Positions 43,506 to 52,250 of a DNA stretch of 64,000 nt are shown piece after piece (positions within the stretch are counted from its first letter, which is position 1; every line of letters starts with the position of its first letter). Made by a program: the position numbers and the translations under genes. The notes below the pieces were generated by a model. The model had not been told where the DNA came from and searched no databases. It was given only the letters and a program-made list of their open reading frames with translations. The stretch is from Pseudaeromonas sharmana (GTDB lineage: Bacteria; Pseudomonadota; Gammaproteobacteria; Enterobacterales; Aeromonadaceae). Where the stretch lies: the NCBI RefSeq assembly GCF_042649925.1, contig NZ_JBHSAF010000001.1, positions 372,001 through 436,000 on the forward strand, given 5' to 3'.

Positions 43506-43761
43506 GGCTCTCACATCTTCCAGGCTAAAAGGAGGGGGCTATGATGTGGTGAAGCGGCGGCGCTGGCAACACGTGGTGATGCGGTTGTGGAAAATGAGTG
43601 TGCGGGGCAGGGGCCATGAAGCAGCATGTCGCAGCGCAGGTTCAGAAGATGAAGGCTGCCCTATCATCATGCGTGGTCCTGAGCGGCATGCTGGATGGCG
43701 ATGACAGGCTTGAGGGCGCTTGGGCTGTCTCGATTGCCAGCGCCCTGAATGCGGTTTGGGG

Positions 43762-44301
43762 TTAGCCCTCGGAGCCGGAGTACTCGACGCCGGTTACATG
43801 GCCTTTGCGGTCGGTGAAGCACTTCCAGGGCGCATCGGCTTGCGGAGCCTGAACCATTAACACGGTAGCCGCTTCTGATTCCATGATGTCAGTGACGACC
43901 AGCCCCTGCTGACCTGTTCCCAACTGTTTGGCAACAGCCGCGATGCAGGCCGGACGAGCGTTTTTGGCTGTGCTGCTGGCATACGGGAAGGGGTCATTAT
44001 TCTTCGCCGGCGCCTGGGTGACGCTGCAGACACCGTTCGCACCATTCTTGCCGGTATAAGAGGCAGAGAATTGGGATCCGCTATCACGGGATAAGGAGAT
44101 GGTGTCACCATTCTTGGTCACTTCGAAATAGTTGTTGTTGTATTTCTTGACCTTCACCTGCTTGGTATCGATGTAAACCGCAGCCTGTGAGGTCAGGTGC
44201 ACCGTCATGCCATTGGGGCAGGAGAAGAAGATATCTTGCACGGATGCATTGGCATAACCGGCAAACAGCAGAACGCTAAGAGTAAGGATCTTGTTGGTCA
44301 T
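43762..44301 (-). CDS. Secreted protein of unknown function, possibly MliC-like N-domain
   Basis: 179 residues with a clear signal peptide (KILTLSVLLFAGYANA). The first mature part (IFFSCPNGMTVHLTSQAAVY to CSVTQAP) has two Cys and a strand pattern reminiscent of MliC-type lysozyme inhibitors, a weak resemblance. The second part (PACIAAVAKQLGTG to PWKCFTDRKGHVTGVEYSG) has its own Cys pair and a repeatable-looking ending I have seen in periplasmic unknowns. No function can be assigned. Confidence 0.6.
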   Translation of the reverse strand: MTNKILTLSVLLFAGYANASVQDIFFSCPNGMTVHLTSQAAVYIDTKQVKVKKYNNNYFEVTKNGDTISLSRDSGSQFSASYTGKNGANGVCSVTQAPAKNNDPFPYASSTAKNARPACIAAVAKQLGTGQQGLVVTDIMESEAATVLMVQAPQADAPWKCFTDRKGHVTGVEYSGSEG

Positions 44302-44983
44302 CGTCAGTTCCTAAAAGTCAGTGCTCTTGGGGATGAGGACATGCGCGGCAATCGCCTTGCTCTCATCGGCTGTCATACATCTATTGATGTTGCTCGTTAA
44401 GTGTTGCAGGTTGCAGGCCAGAACGGGATAGCCCTGTGGCTGCGACAGGATAAACAACATATGGCAACCGCATCGGGTTCTGCCACGCTCACTATTCCGC
44501 CGACAACCATTAAAAGCTAGACGTGAAATGCATGCTATCCAAATAAATAATTAAAAATTAACCCATAGTATTCATAACGTAATCAATGAATTGACGGTCA
44601 TGACATCGCCTGTGGTCCGGCCGCCAAGAGGCAGTGCAACGTCGATGATGTGCTGAGCCAGAAGCGTATCCGCCCTGCTGCGAGATCATCAGATTGATGT
44701 TACATGCCGCAGGGGGCAAGGAGAGGGTTCAGCAGGCTGTACACAGTGATGAGGGAACAGCCCGCCCGAAACGGCGTTGCAAGGCTCGCCATCGACCGGG
44801 TGAGCATGAATGATGTAGAAAAACTGGCCGAACCGCAGCCAGTGACGTGATGGTGTCAGTCCGCATCACGCGGGGCACATGGTGCCGCGCTTTCTTCAGT
44901 CAGTGGCACAGAGGCTTTGCCGTCCGGCTGCGATAACGCCCTCGGGGCGATGACTCGCCCCGGGACGCTGTCCAGCAATAGGC
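44302..44983. other. Long gap without recognised genes
   Basis: About 680 bases. No frame has a plausible start, ribosome site and family similarity. A hairpin CGGGGCGA/TCGCCCCG (44943-44962, loop TGAC) lies just past the stop of the adjacent chemoreceptor and may end its transcript, although no good T-run follows. Nothing else is seen. Confidence 0.5.
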
Positions 44984-46612
44984 TTAGACGCGGAACTGTG
45001 CCATGCGCCCTTCCAGCTGGTGGGCCAGCTGGTCGATCTGCTGCGCGCTGTCCTGTACCGCTTCTGACACCTGATGCGCCTCGCGCGTCAACTCGTCGAG
45101 CTGGCTGACACTCTGGTTGATTTCGTTCATGACCAGACTCTGCTGCTCGGTAGCCGAGGCAATCTGGAAGTTCATGTCTTGCACCCCGGCGACCAGGGAC
45201 TGGATCGAGGCGAACGACGTCCGCATCTGCTCGGCCATCTCCACCGAGGCTTGCATCTGTTCGAAACCGCTGTCCATTGCCGCCACGGCACTGGCAACCT
45301 GCTGTTTGAGCGCGCTGATCATGGTCTGGATATCGGCGGTGGAGTTCTGGGTGCGGCCCGCCAGGGTGCGCACCTCGTCGGCGACCACGGCGAAACCACG
45401 CCCCTGCTCACCGGCGCGGGCAGCCTCGATGGCGGCATTCAGCGCCAGCAGGTTGGTCTGCTCGGCGATGCTGCGGATCACATCCAGCACCGAGGTGATG
45501 CGTTCGGACTCATTGGCCAGTTGCGTCACGATCTGCCCGGTGTGCTGAACGCTGCCTGACAGCTGCTGGCTGAGTACCATGTTCTTGTCGAGCAGCATCA
45601 TGCCCTCATTGGCCGCACTCTGGGCGTCCTGGCTCTGGGCTGAGGTCTTCTGTGCATGTTGCGAGATATCCTGCACCGCATGGCTGATCTCGGTGATGGC
45701 CGTGACCAACGAGCTCAGATGCTGGTGCTGGCGGTCACTGATAGCCTCGGCGTGAGCGACCGTCTTGCCCATGCCTGCCGTGTTGTTCTCCAGCAGGCGC
45801 ACATCGCTGACCACATCCTGGATCAGCCGTTGCAGTTGGTCGAGCAGCCGATTGACGCTGCGTGACAGCTGCCCCAGCTCATCCTGATTTGTGATCGGCA
45901 AGCGGCTGACCAGATCGCCGCCGCCCATGCTGATGTCATCGATCTTCTGGCGCACCGCATTCACGGCGTTGACGATCAGCTTGGGGCTCAGGTAACTGAG
46001 CACCACGCCAATCAGCAGCGAGCAGAGTGCGATGGCCAGCGTCATCTGCTGGCGGCTGCTGCTGAGTTCAAGCGTCTGCTGATGCCGGGTCTGAGCGAGG
46101 CTATCGGCCTGGTCACCGGCGAGGTTATAGAGTTCACGCAGCGTGGCAAACTTCGCATCTGCCGCCTGGTGCCGGGCATGAGCGTCCTCTCGCTTGCCCG
46201 CCGCCAGCAGCGCAAACACCTCATTCGATGGCGCCAGCCAGTCGCTGAAGTGCTGATCAAAGGCACTGAAGCGCGCCGTGACCTCGGGGTAGCCGGCCAT
46301 CAGTTGCAAGAAGCGATGCATCCGATCCCGTGCCTGTTGCACGTTATCGTCAAACTCGGCCTTGATGGCCGGCAACTGGCTGAGATCGGTTACCAGCAAG
46401 GCTTCCTGTTCGGCCTGCATGGCCTGATAGAGATCGCGATCGCCGTTGAGTACCGCCTGATCGGCCGGCAGCAGGATTCCCGAAATCTGTTCTGAATTCG
46501 TGCTCAAGGTGGTCAGGGCGCGGTAGTTGATGACGCTGCTCAGCAGGATCAATACCGTAAGAATGATGAGACCAGCGCTCACTTTGACGCGCAGACTGTT
46601 CCAGTTATGCAT
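44984..46612 (-). CDS. Methyl-accepting chemotaxis protein
   Basis: 542 residues. N-terminal helix about 9-29 (VSAGLIILTVLILLSSVI), periplasmic region to about 190 (YRALTTLSTNSEQISGILLP), second helix about 195-215 (MTLAIALCSLLIGVVLSYL), HAMP-like (QKIDDISMGGGDLVSRLPIT) and the signalling tip EQTNLLALNAAIEAARAGEQ. No C-terminal pentapeptide. Monocistronic and 4 kb from the other receptor, with an unrelated sensor sequence. Ligand unknown. Confidence 0.93.
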   Translation of the reverse strand: MHNWNSLRVKVSAGLIILTVLILLSSVINYRALTTLSTNSEQISGILLPADQAVLNGDRDLYQAMQAEQEALLVTDLSQLPAIKAEFDDNVQQARDRMHRFLQLMAGYPEVTARFSAFDQHFSDWLAPSNEVFALLAAGKREDAHARHQAADAKFATLRELYNLAGDQADSLAQTRHQQTLELSSSRQQMTLAIALCSLLIGVVLSYLSPKLIVNAVNAVRQKIDDISMGGGDLVSRLPITNQDELGQLSRSVNRLLDQLQRLIQDVVSDVRLLENNTAGMGKTVAHAEAISDRQHQHLSSLVTAITEISHAVQDISQHAQKTSAQSQDAQSAANEGMMLLDKNMVLSQQLSGSVQHTGQIVTQLANESERITSVLDVIRSIAEQTNLLALNAAIEAARAGEQGRGFAVVADEVRTLAGRTQNSTADIQTMISALKQQVASAVAAMDSGFEQMQASVEMAEQMRTSFASIQSLVAGVQDMNFQIASATEQQSLVMNEINQSVSQLDELTREAHQVSEAVQDSAQQIDQLAHQLEGRMAQFRV

Positions 46613-46795
46613 GATATGTCATCCGTGGTTATGCGTTGTTATGGTCGCCCATGGCGCGCAGAAACAGGCTGGGGCGGCAGCCGATGGCATCATACCTCAA
46701 CTGGAACCACATAAATATTACAAATCTTTTCAACTGGTTGTGATGAGGCAACCGATTGCAGACTCCGGGCACCTGGCCACCGCTGGCGGGCGGCC

Positions 46796-47242
46796 TCAGC
46801 ATCGCGTCGGGCGTCCGGCCGGCATCAGCGGGAACAGACGGTCGTAGGCCAGGTTGTAGACAAACGCATACACGACATAAAACAGCGCCATGCCGATATC
46901 CAGCAGCAGCGCCTGCCACAACGAGATCCCGAGCCACCAGGCGGTGAGCGGCAGGGCGATCAGCAAAAATCCGACCTCGAACAGCAGCGCATGCAGCACG
47001 CGCTCCGCCAGCCGCTTCTCCAGTCGGCCCAGCACGCGCAGCATCAGGTGATCGACGCCGAGGTTGTACAGGTAGTTCCAGCCGGCGGCCAGCAGCGCGA
47101 ACCCGATGGCCAGCGCCCCCAGGTGGGTGGCACCCTGGCCGGTGACCAGGCTTAGCAGCGGTACTGACAGCAACATGCCACAGAGTTCAAATCCGACCGT
47201 ATGGCGTAAACGATCGGCGCCAGTGCGCATCTTCATCTTCAT
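46796..47242 (-). CDS. PACE-family efflux transporter
   Basis: 148 residues, four predicted helices as two similar pairs, the bacterial transmembrane pair (BTP) layout of PACE proteins. Marks include RHTVGFELCGMLLSVPLLSL and AAGWNYLYNLGVDHLMLR in pair one and RVLHALLFEVGFLLIALPLT and VYAFVYNLAYDRLFP in pair two. PACE members expel biocides such as chlorhexidine or natural polyamines. It is divergent from a LysR gene 89 bases away, the usual pairing for this family. Confidence 0.88.
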   Translation of the reverse strand: MKMKMRTGADRLRHTVGFELCGMLLSVPLLSLVTGQGATHLGALAIGFALLAAGWNYLYNLGVDHLMLRVLGRLEKRLAERVLHALLFEVGFLLIALPLTAWWLGISLWQALLLDIGMALFYVVYAFVYNLAYDRLFPLMPAGRPTRC

Positions 47243-47279
47243 TCTAATCTCCCGTCTGGTGGCGTGATGCGCCGCAATC

Positions 47280-47310
47280 TATATAGTTATGGTTATAGAA
47301 CCAAGTTAGT
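47280..47310. promoter_or_regulatory. AT-rich control region between PACE and LysR genes
   Basis: The short gap has repeated TATAG/TTATG words (TATATAGTTATGGTTATAG), suitable for a LysR-type site and overlapping divergent promoters. No precise operator can be drawn. Confidence 0.4.
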
Positions 47311-47331
47311 ACCTATCAGGAAAACAGATAG

Positions 47332-48246
47332 ATGAAACTCTCTCTCGAGGCATTGCATCTGCTGGTGACCGTGGTGGACACCGGCTCCTTCTCTGCTGCC
47401 GCCCGGCAGCTGGGCAGGGCTCAGTCCGCCGTCAGCACGGCCATCGCTCACCTGGAGATCGATCTGGGGCTGACGCTGTTTGACCGCCGCGGACGGCTGC
47501 CGCGCCTGACGGTGGCCGGCGAACGGATCCTGGCCGAGGCCCGGCTGCTGTTAACCCAGCAGAGCAACCTGCTGGCGCTGGCGGCGGAGCTGGCCGATGG
47601 CTTCGAGGCCCGGTTGACGCTGGCTATCGACGATGACGCCCTGCTGCCCTGGTTCAGTCCGGTGCTGGTGCAGTTTGCGCAGGTCTGTCCGCATCTGGAG
47701 CTGGAGCTGCTGTTTCCGATGATGGAGGATCTGAGCGACATGCTGCTGACCGGGCGGGCCCAGCTGGGAATCGGCTATCAGGGATTAACCACGCCGCAGG
47801 CCCTGTCGCGGTTCGGCCTGGGGCTGGTCGAGATGCCGATTGTGGTGGCGCCGCACCACCCTCTGGCGCAGAAGTGGCAACCGACGCGAGCGGATCTGCA
47901 GGCCGAACGCCAGCTGATGGCGACCGGCCGTCAGGCGGGGGGCGAGCGCGAGCGCTTCCGCCTGTCGTCGGACATCTGGTGGGCGGAAGGGGATCTGGCG
48001 GTGCTGGAGCTGGTAAAACAGGGGCTGGGCTGGGGCGCGGTGCCGCTGTTTTTGCTGGCCGAGCCGCTGGCACGCGGTGAGGTGATCTGCCTGCCGGAGC
48101 AGGCGTTGCCCCCCAGCTCTGCCTTGCCGATCGAGCTGCTGTGGCACAGTGCCCGGCCGTTGGGGCCCGCTGGCGCCTGGTTGCAGGCCGCCTTGCAGCA
48201 GCATCGCCTGCAGGAACAAAATCCGAATAAAAACTTGAATTTATAG
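47332..48246 (+). CDS. LysR-family regulator beside the PACE gene
   Basis: 304 residues. HTH at the start: LEALHLLVTVVDTGSFSAAA, then RQLGRAQSAVSTAIAHLEID and LGLTLFDRRGRLPRLTVAGE. Effector domain from about 90. It most likely controls the divergent PACE gene, inferred from location. GC-rich coding with a normal ATG start. Confidence 0.9.
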   Translation: MKLSLEALHLLVTVVDTGSFSAAARQLGRAQSAVSTAIAHLEIDLGLTLFDRRGRLPRLTVAGERILAEARLLLTQQSNLLALAAELADGFEARLTLAIDDDALLPWFSPVLVQFAQVCPHLELELLFPMMEDLSDMLLTGRAQLGIGYQGLTTPQALSRFGLGLVEMPIVVAPHHPLAQKWQPTRADLQAERQLMATGRQAGGERERFRLSSDIWWAEGDLAVLELVKQGLGWGAVPLFLLAEPLARGEVICLPEQALPPSSALPIELLWHSARPLGPAGAWLQAALQQHRLQEQNPNKNLNL

Positions 48247-48355
48247 CCATTTCCTCGTCTGGCGCCTGTTTTCGCTGCCGGCTTTACGGTAACGTGTTGG
48301 CCGAAGGCGGCTTGACGGGTTCAGCGGCCGATTTGCATAGAAGGAAGGGAGTTCG

Positions 48356-48970
48356 ATGCGTTTTTTATCTGCCGCAAGCCTGTTAGGCTGCGTAATTATG
48401 CTGCAAGGCTGCAGCGATGCCATGGACCTCGACTGCAACGACGACGACAACAAACAGACGGTGCTCGATATCCTCGACCAGCATCTGTCCGCCTCGCAGT
48501 GGTATCGCGAGATGAAACCCGGCCTCGACGCGCTGACGGTCGAGAACATCAAGACCCGCTCTGCCGATGACAGCCTGGGACAGAAGAGCTGCGCCGCCGA
48601 TCTGAGCTTCACCTACTATGGCCGCCCGTTCCAGCACGAAATTGAATACGATCTCGACTGGTTGCAGGACAAGGAGATGGCTGAAGTCAGTCTCGCGCTG
48701 GATGACATTCGCGTGTTCATGATGTCGGTGGGCGTCACAGTGCCGCGGCCGGCAGCCCCGGCACCGGACGTCGCTCCCGCACCTGCCCCTGAAGCCGAAT
48801 CCCAGCCCGACGCGGCAGCGGCGGAGGCCGCCGAGGCCGAAGTACCCCTGAGCGCCGCGCAACAAGCCTGTGTCGATGCCAAGGTCGCGGCCTATCATCA
48901 AGAGATGGGCGATGATGCCCTGGTGCGTTATGACATGCTCGGTGAGTGGGAAGGCGAGTGCCGCCAGTAA
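48356..48970 (+). CDS. Lipoprotein of unknown function
   Basis: 204 residues. Lipobox at VIMLQGCS puts the lipidated Cys near 19. A mixed charged domain follows (TVLDILDQHLSASQWYREMK), then a Pro/Ala-rich acidic spacer (about 130-165) and a short C-terminal domain with two Cys (QQACVDAKVAAYHQEMGDDA, WEGECRQ). No family recognised. The spacer suggests a membrane-tethered two-part envelope protein. Confidence 0.75.
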   Translation: MRFLSAASLLGCVIMLQGCSDAMDLDCNDDDNKQTVLDILDQHLSASQWYREMKPGLDALTVENIKTRSADDSLGQKSCAADLSFTYYGRPFQHEIEYDLDWLQDKEMAEVSLALDDIRVFMMSVGVTVPRPAAPAPDVAPAPAPEAESQPDAAAAEAAEAEVPLSAAQQACVDAKVAAYHQEMGDDALVRYDMLGEWEGECRQ

Positions 48971-49031
48971 TGCACCCGTAACAACGCCGTGACTGCGCAG
49001 GCACACGGCGCCGTATGGAGGAGAGATCCCG

Positions 49032-49811
49032 ATGCAAGACGATATGCAGACCGTATTGACCAAGCTGGCGGCCCATGGCCTGCCGGCCATTCAGCTCACC
49101 CCCCATGCCGCCGCAGCGGCGAGTGCGACCAGCAGCAAGTTTGGCGGCCTGGCGTGGTGGCCCCAGGGCATGGACTACCCGCACACCGCGGCCGGTGCGC
49201 CGCTGTGCCTGCTGGCGCAGTTCAATCTGGCCGAGCTGCCGGCGTTGCCACTCTGGCCGCGCCAGGGGCTGCTGCAGTTTTTTATCGCCAACGATGACAC
49301 CTACGGCATGGATTTCGACCGTTCGCTGGATCAGGTGCTGGCCCAGCCCGATGGTTATCGCGTGGTCTATCACCCGCACTGTGATCTCCCGGCGCTGGAT
49401 GCCGCGGCGATCCCGCAGCCGGATGGCCTGTGCCAGCTGCCGCTGCAGCAGGAGTACAGCCTGAGCTTTGCGCTGGTCAACGATCTGCCGGCGCCGAGCG
49501 ATGTGCGCTTCGAGGCCATTGCCCGCAAGATTGACGAGATCGACGACAGCCTGATCGACAACCTGTTCGATCTCGGTATCGGCACCGGCAGCAAGCTGGG
49601 CGGCTATGCCTATTTCACCCAGGAAGATCCGCGCAGCTACGAGCTGTCGAACGAGCAGTGGCAGCTGTTGTTCCAGATGGACACCCACGACGAAGACGAC
49701 GACGTCTGGATCATGTGGGGCGACTGCGGCGTCGGTAACTTCTTTATCCAGCCCGAGCGCCTCGCCGCCGGCGACTTCTCCCGCGTCTGGTACAACTGGG
49801 ACTGCTGCTAA
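49032..49811 (+). CDS. YwqG-like protein (DUF1963)
   Basis: 259 residues. SKFGGLAWWPQGMDYPHT and LCLLAQFNLAELPALPLWP, LLQFFIANDDTYGMDF, GTGSKLGGYAYFTQEDPR and WIMWGDCGVGNFFIQPE are DUF1963 marks. Cytoplasmic; function unknown. Members are scattered and often sit near toxin or accessory genes. This one is at the left edge of the AT-rich accessory region but has the GC-rich composition of the host. Confidence 0.85.
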   Translation: MQDDMQTVLTKLAAHGLPAIQLTPHAAAAASATSSKFGGLAWWPQGMDYPHTAAGAPLCLLAQFNLAELPALPLWPRQGLLQFFIANDDTYGMDFDRSLDQVLAQPDGYRVVYHPHCDLPALDAAAIPQPDGLCQLPLQQEYSLSFALVNDLPAPSDVRFEAIARKIDEIDDSLIDNLFDLGIGTGSKLGGYAYFTQEDPRSYELSNEQWQLLFQMDTHDEDDDVWIMWGDCGVGNFFIQPERLAAGDFSRVWYNWDCC

Positions 49812-50382
49812 GCCTGCGCGGTCCGCTGCGGCCGCCAGTGTGATCCCCTGCCGCTGCGAGAGTGATTGCGCAGTAGCTCAACCTACGGGTCTGCCAGGCC
49901 CGTAGGCGCCTCTTCTGCTGCCGAGACAACGGCGGCGGTTTTGTCTCCCGCCCGGCTTTCCCCCGATGACCTCGGCGGCCATTGCCAGAATGTGTGCCTG
50001 CAGTGGCTCAGCCTGCGGGGCTGCTGATGGCTTGCCTGCATCAACCTCAAACGCCAGCCTCAACATGGCAGTCGGCGCCGCGGCTCAGGCCATGGCCCAT
50101 GTCTCGTTACTGAATAAAAACGCCCTGCGCAGCGATCTTTCTCAATCGGAGCTATTTTGTCGGCGAAACGTTTGCGCTAGCCTAGGGACTCAAAAAGCGC
50201 AAGGTGCCTGTTGGCGCTGACAGGCTGCGCCACTATCCGCCCATCGGCACTGTGACAGCCGCAAGTCAGGGGCGGTAGCCATGGCTTTTACCGAGGTCGG
50301 CACCTGGTAACCCTAGCGAGACCATGTGCCTGATAGGCGTCATTTTGCCGCTTAAAAAGGATCGTTATGGCAACAATAAGAC
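49812..50382. other. Gap without recognised genes at the edge of the accessory region
   Basis: About 570 bases. Reading frames here are short, low-complexity or without start signals. Composition changes from GC-rich to AT-rich toward the right end. No tRNA, attachment-site repeat or integrase is seen, so the boundary of the accessory DNA cannot be fixed. Confidence 0.5.
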
Positions 50383-50685
50383 ATGCGTGAACAAATAAAA
50401 AATCTTGTTTCTATAGGTGTTCTTCCCGCAGAAGATGTTGCTAGCGTTGAAGAGGTGAAGTTTATTGAGTTAATCGTTAGTTCGATTGATGGCCCTATCA
50501 CCGATGATGAGGCCAAAGCAATAGTATCTATCTTTGGTTTTGATGAATTCTTTGGTATCGCTTGGTCTATTTTACACTTAGTTGAAACGGCACCGCATTG
50601 GCCAATTAAAGAATGTCTCATAAGGACTGATAATCCGTGGATAACAATCCTTATAGAAAGAGCGAAAAATGCAGGTGCGTTGTGA
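50383..50685 (+). CDS. Small unknown protein (100 aa) of the AT-rich region
   Basis: 100 residues, mildly acidic, with no signal or membrane segment. REQIKNLVSIGVLPAEDVAS and PITDDEAKAIVSIFGFDEFF, then IAWSILHLVETAPHWP, suggest an all-helical domain, a shape common in immunity proteins, but I cannot name a family. Codon use is AT-rich compared with the upstream gene. First of a string of small genes that look acquired. Confidence 0.65.
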   Translation: MREQIKNLVSIGVLPAEDVASVEEVKFIELIVSSIDGPITDDEAKAIVSIFGFDEFFGIAWSILHLVETAPHWPIKECLIRTDNPWITILIERAKNAGAL

Positions 50686-50770
50686 GTATTTCAAAAAATA
50701 TGTCGCTTTTAATGCTGCCTACTCAGCATTGCTTAGTGCCTGCATTTAAACCGTTATGAGACGAAACATC

Positions 50771-50956
50771 ATGAGTTCAAATTTACAAACAAAAGAAAGA
50801 TTAGATGCCTGGTTTGATGGTTCAGCTATATGTGTAATAGCAGTTGGTTCACACGGGGATCCGCTTGACTTGACTGATCACGAGGTTGAATCTTTCATAC
50901 AGGAACTACAAAAATGCCTCAAAGAATCACAAGAATTAAAAAACCAATTACATTAA
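50771..50956 (+). CDS. Small unknown protein (61 aa)
   Basis: 61 residues from the ATG at 50771 (MSSNLQTKERLDAWFDGSAI); an in-frame ATG at 50756 would add five. DHEVESFIQELQKCLKESQE is a helical tail. No family recognised. The ribosome site is poor, and a GTTA motif lies just upstream as for two other genes in this stretch. Could be a cassette-type gene or not expressed. Confidence 0.5.
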   Translation: MSSNLQTKERLDAWFDGSAICVIAVGSHGDPLDLTDHEVESFIQELQKCLKESQELKNQLH

Positions 50957-50961
50957 TTTGG

Positions 50962-51043
50962 CCATAACCAATAGTTTATGTCGTTCGCTTCGCTCACTGG
51001 GACGTGCATAAAAGCCGCGCGCCCCATAACTAAAGTGTTAGAG
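50962..51043 (+). repeat. Imperfect palindrome, attC-like candidate
   Basis: CCATAAC at the left and GTGTTAG at the right enclose an inner stem TTTATG (50975-50980) with CATAAA and a CG-rich centre (CGTTCGCTTCGCTCACTGGG). Size (about 80 bases) and position directly before an ORF start suit an integron attC site, but the end cores deviate from RYYYAAC/GTTRRRY. Tentative. Confidence 0.3.
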
Positions 51044-51048
51044 GTTCT

Positions 51049-51468
51049 ATGCGTAGATTGATTGCATCGTTCATTGTCCTATCAATTCTGCCATCTATTG
51101 TATTAGCGGCAGAACCTTGCACTTCTGACTTTAATTCGTTCCTACTGAAATTCGAAAACGAACAAGAGTTTCAAAGACAGAACACCCGTTTCCCGCTTGC
51201 GGCCACATATATTGATGGCTCCGCTGAGCCGGAACCAAAGACGGTCACATACAAAATCCACAGCGCATCCGATTCCAAGTATTCGCGAGTTAATTACCCA
51301 AGCAGGACAAAGCAGGCCTCGACGCCATTCACAAAAGTGGTGACATCAAAGCCGGGGCGATTTTTGGTGCAGTTCACAAAACCGGATACAGACTATTCAT
51401 TTGCGTTTCGCTTTGAAAAAACCGCCACTTGTTGGCAACTCGTAAAATTTGAGGACTATTCGCTGTGA
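51049..51468 (+). CDS. Secreted unknown protein (139 aa)
   Basis: 139 residues with a signal peptide (RRLIASFIVLSILPSIVLAA). The mature part begins EPCTSDFNSFLLKFENEQEF and ends with FAFRFEKTATCWQLVKFEDY, giving two Cys that may pair. The pattern fits a family of small secreted unknowns (cone-like fold with DFNxF...W.L). AGAGG before the ATG supports the start. AT-rich; likely horizontally acquired with its neighbours. Confidence 0.65.
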   Translation: MRRLIASFIVLSILPSIVLAAEPCTSDFNSFLLKFENEQEFQRQNTRFPLAATYIDGSAEPEPKTVTYKIHSASDSKYSRVNYPSRTKQASTPFTKVVTSKPGRFLVQFTKPDTDYSFAFRFEKTATCWQLVKFEDYSL

Positions 51469-51472
51469 GGTC

Positions 51473-51508
51473 CGTAGGTGCGATTAGCGAAGCGTAATCG
51501 CACGTATG
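51473..51508 (-). repeat. Short palindromic repeat, family B, copy 1 (inverted)
   Basis: TGCGATTA-GCGAAGCG-TAATCGCA flanked by GTAGG. It is the reverse orientation of the copies at 52176 and 53346. Confidence 0.75.
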
Positions 51509-51551
51509 TTAATTGCAAAGAAAAACATTTTTTGATTATTTTTTCCGATTT

Positions 51552-51720
51552 AGCACGTAGGTTGGGCTGAGCGTGCGAAGCCCATCGTTTACCGAGCCGC
51601 TAACGGCTTTTATAAATTAACAATGCTGCTGGTTAAACCAAATATTACGACTCGACAATGGCATTTAACTTAAACGCGGTAAACCTTGGGCTTCATTTTA
51701 TTCAGCCCAACCTGCGTGCT
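51552..51720 (+). mobile_element. 169-bp inverted-end element, copy 1 (MITE-like)
   Basis: The left end reads AGCACGTAGGTTGGGCTGAG and the right end, on the other strand, AGC.CG(T/C)AGGTTGGGCTGAA; the ends match for about 45 bases apart from an internal loop. Each end is itself a hairpin (TTGGGCT...AGCCCA). The centre has no coding frame. The same length recurs at 52007 and 53084 in the same orientation. A partial copy of the right end (TTTAACTTAAACACGGTAAA) follows at about 51730. Target-site duplications are not clear. Confidence 0.8.
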
Positions 51721-51776
51721 CGAGCATGATATTTAACTTAAACACGGTAAACGTTGTGCTGTGCAAGATAAGGTGA

Positions 51777-52007
51777 TTGATAAACATGCTATGGCTGTTA
51801 ACCTGGCTTACTTTTTCGATTATTACACTTGGATGCTGGTTTGGAGTGGTGGCCAATATTAAAAATGAACATCATGGCACCATTTTTTCCAATGCCTGGT
51901 TATTTGTGCCTGATCATCTGCATGCACCAGGCCTGAAATATCGATTGACGATTATCCTCATCACGCCTATCTGGTTTTTGTTAATCGTCTATCACCTATA
52001 TGGATAA
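51777..52007 (+). CDS. Small membrane protein between two 169-bp elements
   Basis: 76 residues from TTG at 51777 (AAGG four bases upstream) or 73 from ATG at 51786. Two hydrophobic helices (MLWLLTWLTFSIITLGCWFG and LTIILITPIWFLLIVYHLYG) with a short hydrophilic loop. The last base of the TAA stop is the first base of the next 169-bp element, so the element abuts the gene exactly. Function unknown. Confidence 0.55.
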   Translation: MINMLWLLTWLTFSIITLGCWFGVVANIKNEHHGTIFSNAWLFVPDHLHAPGLKYRLTIILITPIWFLLIVYHLYG

Positions 52008-52175
52008 GCACGTAGGTTGGGCTGAGCGTGCGCAGCCCAACGTTTACCGAGCAGCTAACGGCTTTTATCAATTAACAATGCTGCTGGTTAAACCAAATAT
52101 TACGACTCGACAATGGCATTTAACTTAAACGCGGTAAACGTTGGGCTTCATTTTATTCAGCACAACCTACGTGCT
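52007..52175 (+). mobile_element. 169-bp inverted-end element, copy 2
   Basis: Same length, ends and orientation as copy 1, with a few substitutions (for example GCACAACC for GCCCAACC near the right end). It starts on the stop codon of the 76-residue membrane protein gene and is followed directly by the family B palindrome. Confidence 0.8.
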
Positions 52176-52224
52176 GATTTAATTCATGCGTGCGATTACG
52201 CTGCGCTAATCGCACCTACGTGCT
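52176..52224 (+). repeat. Short palindromic repeat, family B, copy 2
   Basis: 49 bases starting GATTTAATTCATGCGTGCGA, with stem TGCGATTA/TAATCGCA and the end CCTACGTGCT shared with the 169-bp element. It matches the copy at 53346 at 46 of 49 positions. Confidence 0.8.
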
Positions 52225-52250
52225 AATTTCCAATGTTAGGCCTCGTTCCT

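Noticed and set aside
43492..43704. 70-codon plus-strand frame after the SprT-like start
   Set aside because: It overlaps the start of the opposite gene, has an Arg-rich product without family features and no convincing ribosome site.
49966..50220. 84-codon frame in the gap before the AT-rich region
   Set aside because: Low-complexity Ala/Ser/Cys composition, no ribosome site and no recognisable domain; it may be a remnant but cannot be supported.
51579..51700. The 169-bp element read as an attC site because its ends include GCCCAAC and GTTGGGC
   Set aside because: These fit the attC end cores, but the two arms match perfectly over 15 bases and the long centre does not fold back like attC. 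Three equal-length copies fit a MITE-type unit better. The attC reading is kept only for 50962-51043.
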